DNA from: an uncultured Clostridia bacterium | GTDB taxonomy: Bacteria; Bacillota; Clostridia; Christensenellales; Aristaeellaceae | DNA: 5,208 nucleotides | Direction: 5' to 3' | Assembly (NCBI GenBank): GCA_904420265.1 | Contig: CAJFUU010000148.1 | Coordinates: forward strand, 1 to 5,208 | Shown: one piece after another, positions 1 to 4,913 of the stretch | Position numbering within the stretch: position 1 is the stretch's first letter | Layout: each line of letters begins with the position of its first letter | The notes under the pieces: generated by a model | What the model was told of the DNA's origin: nothing | The model's database searches: none | Seen by the model: only the letters and a program-made list of their open reading frames with translations | Position numbers and translations under genes: made by a program

Positions 1-55
1 CCTCATCATCCTCGCGGCGGGGCTTCTGCGCAAGGGAGGGAAGAAGCATGCTTGA
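1..55 (+). CDS. 3' end of an ABC transporter permease (partial)
   Basis: Only the last 17 codons are present, read in the frame that starts at base 2 and stops at TGA 53-55. They encode a hydrophobic end followed by a basic tail, ending RKGGKKHA. The complete permease of the - strand cassette ends in the same way (GKRGKAHA after a hydrophobic helix), and both overlap their ATPase gene by the same 8 bases. The fragment is therefore inferred to be the C-terminus of a COG4120-type inner-membrane permease that partners the ATPase just downstream. The substrate-binding gene of this cassette is presumably further upstream, outside the window. The function rests on context and tail similarity, because no domain is visible in so short a piece. 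Confidence 0.72.
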   Translation, partial: LIILAAGLLRKGGKKHA

Positions 56-821
56 ACTGCGCAACATCTGCAAAATTTACAACCCCGGCACCGTGCAGGA
101 GATCTGCCTGTTTGAGAACTTCAACCTCTCCGTGCCGGAAGGGCAGTTCGTCTCCGTGGTCGGCTCCAACGGCTCGGGCAAGACCAGCATGCTCAACATA
201 CTTTGCGGCTCTATCCCCGCAGATTCGGGCAGCATCATTCTCGGCGGCAAGGACATTGTGCGCGAAAGCGAGCACCGCCGCGCCCGGCGCATGGGCCGCG
301 TCTACCAGAATCCGGCCATGGGCACTTGCGCTTCCATGACGATTCTGGAAAACATGGCCCTGGCCGACAACAAGGGCAAGCCCTACAACCTGCGCCCCGG
401 TACCGACCGCCGCCGCATAGAGGCCTATAAGGAGCTTCTGCGCCCGCTGGGCCTGGGGCTGGAAAACATGCTTTCTTCCAAGGTGGGCAGCCTTTCCGGA
501 GGCCAGCGGCAGGCGCTTTCGCTGATTATGTCGTCCATGACGCCGATTGAGTTTCTCATTCTCGACGAGCACACCGCCGCCCTCGACCCCAAGACCGCCG
601 AGATCATCATGGAGCTGACCAATCGCATCGTGCGCGAAAAGCGGCTCACGGCCCTGATGGTCACCCACAACCTACGCTATGCCCTCGAATACGGCGACCG
701 CCTGATTATGATGCACCAGGGTGGCATCGTGCTGGACAAGGCGGATGTGGAAAAGCAGGCCGTGCGCATGGAGGATATTTTGAAAATTTTCAACGAAATC
801 AGCATCGAGTGCGGCAACTGA
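48..821 (+). CDS. ABC transporter ATP-binding protein (COG1101 / TrpZ-like family)
   Basis: This 257-residue cytoplasmic ATPase powers an ABC importer. All nucleotide-binding motifs are intact: Walker A GSNGSGKT at 39-46, Q-loop Q87, signature LSGGQ at 149-153, Walker B FLILDE at 169-174, D-loop ALD at 178-180 and switch His207. The variant LDEHTAALD, with His instead of Pro after the Walker B Glu, is typical of the COG1101 group that pairs with COG4120 permeases and COG2984 binding proteins. The ATG start is fixed by the site GGGAGGG at 34-40, 7 bases upstream, and by the 8-base overlap with the permease stop. The ligand cannot be read from an ATPase; relatives include Trp/Tyr-type transporters and uncharacterised ones. 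It is paralogous to the ATPase at 1782-2576, with 52 of the first 106 positions identical and no gaps. Confidence 0.95.
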   Translation: MLELRNICKIYNPGTVQEICLFENFNLSVPEGQFVSVVGSNGSGKTSMLNILCGSIPADSGSIILGGKDIVRESEHRRARRMGRVYQNPAMGTCASMTILENMALADNKGKPYNLRPGTDRRRIEAYKELLRPLGLGLENMLSSKVGSLSGGQRQALSLIMSSMTPIEFLILDEHTAALDPKTAEIIMELTNRIVREKRLTALMVTHNLRYALEYGDRLIMMHQGGIVLDKADVEKQAVRMEDILKIFNEISIECGN

Positions 822-824
822 ACG

Positions 825-1346
825 ATGCGCGTGATTTTGCAAACCGAACGCCTGCTCCTGCGCGAATTGGAGGAAGGCGATATTCCGGACTTAAGAGAGA
901 TGTTGCAGGACAGGCGTGTGATGTATGCCTATGGGCATGATTTCAGCGATGAAGACGTGCGTGCCTGGTATGAACGCCAGCAAAGGCGTTATGCTACGCT
1001 CGGTTTTGGCCTCTGGGCGGCGGTGGAAAGGGCAGGCGGCGAGATGGTTGGCCAAGCTGGCCTGACCATACAACTCTGCGAGGGCCGCGAAGTGTTGGAA
1101 GCAGGTTATTTGCTCAAGCGGCAATACTGGCATCGAGGCTATGCCCGAGAAGCAGCGCGCGCTTGCCGGGATTATGCTTTTGAAACGCTGGGAGCGGATG
1201 AAGTCTTTTCCATCATTCGCACGGACAACTTCCCTTCCATTCGCGTGGCGGAAAGCGTTGGCATGCGCCGGATAAAGGAATTTACGACGCGCTATTACGC
1301 CGGCGATATGCGGCATTATCTGTATGGCGTAAAACAGGCAGAATAG
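825..1346 (+). CDS. GNAT family N-acetyltransferase (RimJ/RimL-like)
   Basis: This 173-residue protein is predicted to transfer an acetyl group from acetyl-CoA to an amine; the substrate is unknown. The N-terminus (TERLLLRELEEGDIPDL, residues 7-23) is the standard opening of the Acetyltransf_3 / RimJ-RimL branch. The acetyl-CoA pyrophosphate loop is seen as YWHRGYAREA at 101-110, and the C-terminal motif as NFPSIRVAESVGM at 135-147. Length is normal for a single-domain member. The start lies 3 bases after the ATPase stop at 819-821 and has no convincing Shine-Dalgarno site, so it probably relies on translational coupling and belongs to the same transcript. Codon use looks somewhat less GC-rich than in the ATPase. 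Nothing ties its chemistry to the transporter; it may act on a protein N-terminus or a small molecule. Confidence 0.9.
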   Translation: MRVILQTERLLLRELEEGDIPDLREMLQDRRVMYAYGHDFSDEDVRAWYERQQRRYATLGFGLWAAVERAGGEMVGQAGLTIQLCEGREVLEAGYLLKRQYWHRGYAREAARACRDYAFETLGADEVFSIIRTDNFPSIRVAESVGMRRIKEFTTRYYAGDMRHYLYGVKQAE

Positions 1347-1487
1347 GCAAAAGGAATGCCGCAAACGGCAAAGCCGCAGCGCCGACGGTTCCCGCGCATG
1401 GAAGGCTATCGGTTATGGCATTCCAAGAGCGATGGTTTCATGGAATTTCCCTCCACGCCCGAACGAATGCACTTCTTGCATGCGGCA

Positions 1488-1537
1488 GCAAAAGCGCCCC
1501 GCTTTCGGCAATTATCCGAAAGCGGGACGAATTTTGC
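1488..1537. terminator. Candidate bidirectional terminator hairpin
   Basis: A perfect 11-bp stem, CCCGCTTTCGG (1498-1508) with CCGAAAGCGGG (1516-1526), closes a 7-base loop. It is flanked by a second complementary pair, GCAAAA (1488-1493) with TTTTGC (1532-1537), across a small internal loop. The AT-rich flanks give a short T tract on the far side of the core stem on both strands, as in bidirectional terminators between convergent genes. The tracts are short and not directly adjacent to the core stem, so efficient intrinsic termination is uncertain. Its position between the GNAT stop and the ATPase stop fits this role. Confidence 0.5.
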
Positions 1538-1600
1538 GCAACGAACCTCGCTCCAAGCGGGGGCTGCGAAGAGCATATAGCTGTACCCAGAATTGTCAAA

Positions 1601-1618
1601 CCATTTTCCCCAAAATGG
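1601..1618. repeat. Small inverted repeat (7-bp stem, CCCC/GGGG loop)
   Basis: CCATTTT and AAAATGG form a perfect 7-bp stem with a 4-base loop. Read on the - strand it is followed by TTTGACAATT, so it could act as a weak terminator downstream of the - strand ATPase stop at 1782. The T run is too short to be sure. Confidence 0.35.
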
Positions 1619-1781
1619 AAGACGTGCTGCGGAAAACCCGACGCAAAGAACCGCTTTGAGCAGCGCCCGGGGGAAGTGGCGCATGTGCCGGCAATTCAGA
1701 GCGCGGGAACGTTTCCGGTATCATGCCTCTTATAGGGCTTCGTCAAACCACCGGCGAAACTACTGGGTATGATCCAACTCT

Positions 1782-2576
1782 TTACGAAAGCAATGCCCGG
1801 TCGTTGGCGAATTGGCTGCCGCTGGCGGCGGAGAATTTCTCCAGAAGTTCCTCCACGGTCAGGTTTTGCTTGGCTTCGCCGGCGATGTCGAGAATTACCC
1901 GGCCTTCGTGCATCATTACCAGCCGGTTGCCATGCTGTATGGCGTCGCGCATATTGTGCGTCACCATCAACGTGGTCAGATGGTCGCGGCCGATTACGCG
2001 CTCGGTCAACTCCAGCACGCGTTCGGCGGTTTTGGGGTCGAGGGCGGCGGTGTGCTCGTCCAGCAAAAGCAGTTTGGGCTTTTTCAGCGTCGCCATGAGC
2101 AGCGTCAACGCCTGGCGCTGCCCGCCGGAAAGCAGGCCCACTTTGCTGGTGAGGCGGTCTTCCAGACCCAATCCCAATTCATGCAAAAGTTCGCGGTACT
2201 TTTCCCGCTCGGCGGGACGGATGCCCCAGCGCAGGCCCCGGTGCTGCCCGCGGCGCGCGGCGAGGGCGAGGTTTTCTTCAATGCCCATATCGGCGGCGGT
2301 GCCCATCATTGGGTCCTGGAACACGCGGCCGAGGAAACGGGCGCGCTTGTATTCGGCCATGCCGGTCACGTCCTGGCCGTCAATGACGATTTGCCCGTCG
2401 TCCGGTCGCCACACTCCGGCAATCGCGTTGAGCATGGTGCTCTTGCCCGCGCCGTTGCCGCCGATCACAGTGACAAAATCGCCCTCTCTGAGCGTCAAAT
2501 CCAGTCCGTCCAGCGCCTTTTTGGCATTTACGGTGCCGGGATTAAAGGTTTTGTGTACGTTTCGAAGTTCAAGCAT
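1782..2576 (-). CDS. ABC transporter ATP-binding protein (COG1101 / TrpZ-like family)
   Basis: This 264-residue cytoplasmic ATPase is the last gene of the - strand cassette. Its motifs sit at exactly the same positions as in its paralogue at 48-821: Walker A GGNGAGKS 39-46, Q87, LSGGQ 149-153, Walker B LLLLDE 169-174 and switch His207. It carries the same LDEHTAALDPKTAE variant of the COG1101 group. An in-frame ATG lies 7 codons upstream (2597), but the start at 2576 is preferred: GAGG (2588-2585) lies 8 bases before it, the protein then aligns residue for residue with the paralogue, and it overlaps the permease stop by 8 bases exactly as in the other cassette. It is inferred to drive uptake of the ligand bound by the protein at 3558-4508, perhaps tyrosine or another aromatic amino acid given the leader. 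Confidence 0.95.
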   Translation of the reverse strand: MLELRNVHKTFNPGTVNAKKALDGLDLTLREGDFVTVIGGNGAGKSTMLNAIAGVWRPDDGQIVIDGQDVTGMAEYKRARFLGRVFQDPMMGTAADMGIEENLALAARRGQHRGLRWGIRPAEREKYRELLHELGLGLEDRLTSKVGLLSGGQRQALTLLMATLKKPKLLLLDEHTAALDPKTAERVLELTERVIGRDHLTTLMVTHNMRDAIQHGNRLVMMHEGRVILDIAGEAKQNLTVEELLEKFSAASGSQFANDRALLS

Positions 2577-3489
2577 GGGCCTTTCCTCGCTTTCCACGCG
2601 CGAAATAGCGGCTCTTCCAGTAGGGCACGGCCAGGAATACGGCCACCACCAGCGCCGAGAGCATCTTCAGAAGGTCTGTATCCAATCCCAGCCAGATGAC
2701 CGTCTGGTAGACGATGTAGTAAATGATGCCGCCGAACACCACGCTCAAAAGCCGCAGGGCGAAATTGCGGAAGATGCGCGAAAACAGCGCCTCGCCGATA
2801 ATCACCGCCGCCAGACCGATGACGATGGCGCCGCGGCCCATCTGCACGTCCGCAAAACCCTGGTACTGCGCCAGCAGCGCGCCCGAAAGCGCCACAATGC
2901 CGTTGGAAATGATCAGACCCAGCACCTTGTTAAAGCCCGTATTGATGCCCTGCGCGCGGCTCATGTTGGGGTTGCAGCCCGTGGCGCGCAAAGAGCAGCC
3001 CAGTTCGGTGCCGAAAAACCAATATAGAAGCGCGATCAGCACGATCACGAAAATCGCCACAATCAGGATGGTATTGTCATAGAGGGGCACGTCCCGCAAG
3101 TTCTGCATGCTCACCAGCACGTCGTAATTGCGGGCGTTGATGGCCTGGTTGGCCTTGCCCATGATTTTCAGATTGATGGAATAGAGCGAAAGCTGGGTAA
3201 GAATGCCCGCCAGGATGGCGGGAATGCCCATCAGGGTATGAAAAAGCCCCGTCACCAGCCCTGTCGCCATGCCGGCCAACACCGCGATCAGCATTGCCGC
3301 AGGCAGGGGAAAGTTTGCCCGCATCAACATGATGCACACCGCGCCGCCGGTACAGATGGAGCCGTCCACCGTCAGGTCTGCAATGTCGAGCACCTTGTAG
3401 GTAATATATACGCCGATGGCCATAATGCCCCAGATCAGTCCCTGGGCGATCGCGCCCGGCATGGTTGCGAGCAGGCTTGCAATCGTCAT
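2569..3489 (-). CDS. ABC transporter permease (COG4120, BPD_transp_2 family; TrpY-like)
   Basis: This 306-residue integral membrane protein forms the channel of the importer. By eye there are eight or nine hydrophobic segments, roughly at residues 12-30, 44-58, 63-84, 86-104, 139-159, 186-206, 219-235, 246-266 and 273-290. Between the fifth and sixth lies the loop LRATGCNPNMSRAQGI (167-182), the characteristic ATPase-contacting loop of branched-chain-amino-acid/sugar-type permeases. The tail is basic (KSRYFARGKRGKAHA). The start at 3489 (MTIASLL) is chosen because AGAGGGAG at 3500-3493 lies just upstream; the alternative ATG at 3513 has no such site and directly abuts the hairpin at 3518-3547. 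It lies 68 bases after the binding-protein stop and overlaps the ATPase start by 8 bases. The ligand is inferred only from neighbours. Confidence 0.93.
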   Translation of the reverse strand: MTIASLLATMPGAIAQGLIWGIMAIGVYITYKVLDIADLTVDGSICTGGAVCIMLMRANFPLPAAMLIAVLAGMATGLVTGLFHTLMGIPAILAGILTQLSLYSINLKIMGKANQAINARNYDVLVSMQNLRDVPLYDNTILIVAIFVIVLIALLYWFFGTELGCSLRATGCNPNMSRAQGINTGFNKVLGLIISNGIVALSGALLAQYQGFADVQMGRGAIVIGLAAVIIGEALFSRIFRNFALRLLSVVFGGIIYYIVYQTVIWLGLDTDLLKMLSALVVAVFLAVPYWKSRYFARGKRGKAHA

Positions 3490-3517
3490 GCGCTCCCTCT
3501 TCTCTTTTTGCATGGAT

Positions 3518-3547
3518 GCGCCCGGACGGCGGCTGCCGCCCGGACGC
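3518..3547 (-). promoter_or_regulatory. Intercistronic GC-rich hairpin between binding protein and permease
   Basis: In the - strand RNA these 30 bases fold end to end into a 13-bp stem (11 Watson-Crick pairs, 2 G-U) with a 4-base AGCC loop. It begins 10 bases after the binding-protein stop and lacks a T tract, so it does not look like an intrinsic terminator. Such hairpins after the first gene of binding-protein operons are known to block 3' exonucleases and raise the level of the binding protein over the membrane components; that role is inferred here. Confidence 0.65.
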
Positions 3548-3557
3548 TCAAGCGTTT

Positions 3558-4508
3558 TTAGCCGATGGCTACGTAGTCCTCAGGAATTTCCACACCCAGT
3601 TCTTCGCAGATTTCGGGGTTGTACTTCTTGGTGAATGTGGGCGCGTATTCGATGGGCATGGCGGTGATGTCTTCGCCGTCCACGAGGATACGCACGGCCA
3701 TTTCGCCGGTGGCAACGCCCAGGTCATAGTAGCTGATGGACAGCGTGGCTACGCCGCAGCCGGAGCAGATGCCCTCTTCGCCGGCGATGACCGGCACACC
3801 CGCCGGGCGGCATACGCCGTCGATAATGCCGGTGGAGGCGGCGGCGGTGTTGTCGGTGGGCACGTAGATCACGTCGCTGTATTCACAGGCCGCGCTGGCC
3901 ACGGCGGCCAGGTCGTTGGAATCGGAGAATGCAAAGTCCTCGCACTCGATGCCCGCGGCCTCCAGCGTTTCGGTCACCACCTGCACCTGATAGACGGAGT
4001 TCGGCTCGGCGGAGCAGTAGAGCATGCCCACGGTCTGGGCGTCGGGGAACAGTTCCATCAGCATGGCGGCCTGCTCGTCCAGGGGAGCCAGGTCGCTGGT
4101 GCCGGATACGTTGTAGCCGGTTACGCCGTCAAAGTCCGGAATGTCCAGCGCCACGCCGTACTCGGTAACGGAAGTGCCCAGAATCGGGATGTCGTAGGTG
4201 GCGGTAGCGGCGGCCTGCAAAGCGGCCGTGGCGTTGGCCATAATCAGGTCTACGCCCTGGGAAACAAAGCTGTTGACGATGGTGGCGCAGGTGTTGCTGT
4301 CGCCGGAGGCGTTCTGCACATCAAACGTTACCCGGTCGCCCAGCGCCTCGGTCACCGCGTCCATGAAGCCGTCGGTGGCGGCGTCGAGCGCGTCGTGCTG
4401 CACAAGCTGGCAGATGCCGATGGTGTAGCTCTCCTCTTCGGCCGACGCGCCAAGCGCGCAGCCCAGGGTAAGCGCAAGTGCCAGAACCAGCGTGAGAACT
4501 TTCTTCAT
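3558..4508 (-). CDS. ABC transporter substrate-binding protein (COG2984, ABC_sub_bind family; TrpX-like)
   Basis: This 316-residue exported protein captures the ligand for the permease and ATPase downstream. MKKVLTLVLALALTLG is a signal peptide. Cleavage after AxA (A21-S22-A23) by signal peptidase I looks possible, while C17 in the poor lipobox LTLGC could instead be lipidated. Family landmarks are the N-terminal YTIGICQLVQHDALD (28-42), PTDNT (217-221), GEEG (243-246) and YYDLG (260-264). The start at 4508 has AAGGGAG at 4524-4518, 9 bases upstream; the in-frame upstream extension would run through the leader hairpin and is rejected. The mature chain has nine cysteines, including C248-S-G-C251, which is unusual outside the membrane. 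Known relatives bind tryptophan or tyrosine, and the Tyr-rich leader ORF upstream points to tyrosine or a related aromatic compound, but the ligand is not proven. Confidence 0.93.
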   Translation of the reverse strand: MKKVLTLVLALALTLGCALGASAEEESYTIGICQLVQHDALDAATDGFMDAVTEALGDRVTFDVQNASGDSNTCATIVNSFVSQGVDLIMANATAALQAAATATYDIPILGTSVTEYGVALDIPDFDGVTGYNVSGTSDLAPLDEQAAMLMELFPDAQTVGMLYCSAEPNSVYQVQVVTETLEAAGIECEDFAFSDSNDLAAVASAACEYSDVIYVPTDNTAAASTGIIDGVCRPAGVPVIAGEEGICSGCGVATLSISYYDLGVATGEMAVRILVDGEDITAMPIEYAPTFTKKYNPEICEELGVEIPEDYVAIG

Positions 4509-4549
4509 TGTTGTCCGCTCCCTTTCGTGTGCTGTTTGTCTATACAAGA

Positions 4550-4584
4550 AAGGCGGCTGCCCGTCAAAATCAGGGCGCCGCCTT
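4550..4584 (-). terminator. Attenuator terminator hairpin in the transporter leader
   Basis: In the - strand RNA, AAGGCGGC (4584-4577) pairs with GCCGCCTT (4557-4550), and GCCC (4576-4573) pairs with GGGC (4562-4559). This makes a 12-bp stem with one bulged A and a 10-base loop. The following bases read TCTTGTAT, so together with the end of the stem there is a U-rich tail (TTTCTTGT). It lies 42 bases before the binding-protein start and about 20 bases after the leader ORF stop, which is where an attenuator terminator belongs. Confidence 0.62.
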
Positions 4585-4587
4585 CAA

Positions 4588-4603
4588 GTATTTCTTCAAA
4601 TAC
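4588..4603 (-). promoter_or_regulatory. Small leader hairpin
   Basis: GTATTT and AAATAC form a perfect 6-bp stem around the tetraloop GAAG, one base after the leader ORF stop (TGA 4607-4605). A ribosome resting at the stop codon would cover it. It may be a pause or spacer element of the attenuator; its role is inferred from position only. Confidence 0.45.
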
Positions 4604-4604
4604 C

Positions 4605-4766
4605 TCAGCAGTCCGGCCGGTGATTTTTCCGGGACAAGGACGAAAAATTGTTATAATAATAGGTATAGCAAAACGAGCCCCGGTTCGTAAATCGAAACTG
4701 AGCGAAAACGGTGGCGGGGGCGGCGGCGCGCGTCACTGCATTGCGCATCGACTGCGGACAGTACAT
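4605..4766 (-). CDS. Putative leader peptide with a Tyr codon run (53 aa)
   Basis: This small ORF begins with ATG at 4766, 8 bases after the very strong site GGGAGGG (4781-4775), and lies wholly within the predicted transcript. It encodes 53 residues that match no family I recognise. The notable part is FCYTYYYNNF at residues 32-41: four TAT codons in five (4667-4653), flanked by TTT Phe codons. Such clusters of one amino acid's codons mark regulatory leader peptides of amino-acid operons. The stop is followed at once by two hairpins and then the transporter genes. The peptide is longer than classical leader peptides (about 14-30 residues). An in-frame TTG at 4829 is not a start because it lies in the promoter -35 box. 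The AT-rich run could be chance, so moderate confidence. Confidence 0.6.
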   Translation of the reverse strand: MYCPQSMRNAVTRAAAPATVFAQFRFTNRGSFCYTYYYNNFSSLSRKNHRPDC

Positions 4767-4800
4767 GCAAATCGCCCTCCCTGCTGAAGAATATGCAGGA

Positions 4801-4829
4801 ATTATACGATAAACTTGCAAAAATGTCAA
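4801..4829 (-). promoter_or_regulatory. Consensus housekeeping-sigma promoter for the transporter operon
   Basis: On the - strand TTGACA (4829-4824) and TATAAT (4806-4801) are separated by exactly 17 bases, a perfect match to the sigma-70/SigA consensus. The start point is predicted near A4794. A promoter this strong suits an operon whose expression is held back later, by attenuation in the leader. Confidence 0.88.
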
Positions 4830-4870
4830 GCGAGGCTGTGCGAAGTTTTGGTTATGAAGCGCAATGAGGA

Positions 4871-4909
4871 AACGCGCCGGGCGGGGAATTTCCCTTTGCC
4901 CGGCGCGTT
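4871..4909 (-). terminator. Strong intrinsic terminator after the VOC-family gene
   Basis: AACGCGCCGGGC (4871-4882) and GCCCGGCGCGTT (4898-4909) form a perfect 12-bp stem with a 15-base loop, starting 4 bases after the stop of the VOC gene. On the - strand the stem ends in TT and continues TCCTCATT, a modest T-rich tail. It separates the VOC transcript from the transporter promoter at 4829. Confidence 0.75.
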
Positions 4910-4913
4910 GCGC

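Larger units (their letters stand above)
1347..1781. other. Non-coding convergent intergenic spacer with inverted repeats
   Basis: These 435 bases separate the stops of two converging operons. Open frames exist on both strands (for example 1406-1684 on the - strand), but none has a good ribosome site or a recognisable protein sequence. Three inverted repeats are visible: GGAATGCC 1353-1360 with GGCATTCC 1417-1424; an 11-bp perfect hairpin at 1498-1526; and CCATTTT 1601-1607 with AAAATGG 1612-1618 around a CCCC loop. Stretches around 1590-1620 are more AT-rich than the flanking genes. The spacer is longer than needed for simple termination and could hold a degenerate or dispersed intergenic repeat, which cannot be judged from one copy. 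Confidence 0.6.
4508..4794 (-). promoter_or_regulatory. Long transcribed leader, candidate tyrosine-responsive attenuator
   Basis: From the predicted start point (about A4794) to the binding-protein ATG is about 286 bases. In order it holds a Shine-Dalgarno site (4781-4775), a 53-codon ORF with clustered Tyr codons (4766-4605), a small hairpin (4603-4588), a strong terminator-like hairpin (4584-4550) with a U-rich tail, and the binding-protein ribosome site (4524-4518). A 7-base pairing, CCGGGGC (4677-4671) with GTCCCGG (4637-4631), would enclose the Tyr codons. The 5' arm of the terminator is also complementary over 8 bases to codons 13-15 of the ORF. This is the arrangement of ribosome-mediated attenuation. 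No T-box consensus is present. The order of elements is seen directly; the mechanism is inferred. Confidence 0.6.

Noticed and set aside
1573..1600. Possible - strand promoter TTGACA (1600-1595), 16 bases, TATGCT
   Set aside because: The -10 match is only partial, and no gene lies downstream on that strand; it would run antisense to the GNAT gene. Noted only as a possible source of an antisense or small RNA.
1406..1684. A 92-codon ORF on the - strand in the convergent spacer
   Set aside because: No ribosome site, no recognisable domain, many Cys/Arg residues typical of untranslated frames, and it runs through the hairpin at 1498-1526.
1723..3027. Long + strand open frame opposite the - strand ATPase and permease
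   Set aside because: It is the antisense frame of two genes with clear motifs. Its translation is low-complexity Ser/Arg-rich with no domain, a common side effect of GC-rich coding sequence.
4652..4657. TATAAT on the + strand, and TATTAT/TATACC on the - strand, as a second promoter inside the leader
   Set aside because: No good -35 box lies at the right distance on the + strand, and no + strand gene follows. On the - strand only a weak TTTACG with an 18-base gap is seen. The perfect promoter at 4829-4801 explains the operon better, though a weak internal start cannot be excluded.
3465..4787. Long + strand open frame opposite the binding-protein gene
   Set aside because: The translation is Gly/Val/His-rich shadow sequence, while the opposite strand encodes a complete binding protein with signal peptide and family motifs.
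4508..4794. A T-box riboswitch in the long leader, as common for Trp/Tyr transport genes in Bacillota
   Set aside because: The conserved antiterminator sequence (GGGTGG-N-ACCGCG type) is absent from the - strand leader. A GGTGGC-rich stretch at 4711-4730 lies on the wrong strand and does not match the consensus.
4605..4829. A longer 74-codon form of the leader ORF starting from TTG at 4829
   Set aside because: The TTG is part of the -35 hexamer, upstream of the predicted transcript start, and has no ribosome site. The ATG at 4766 has a strong one.
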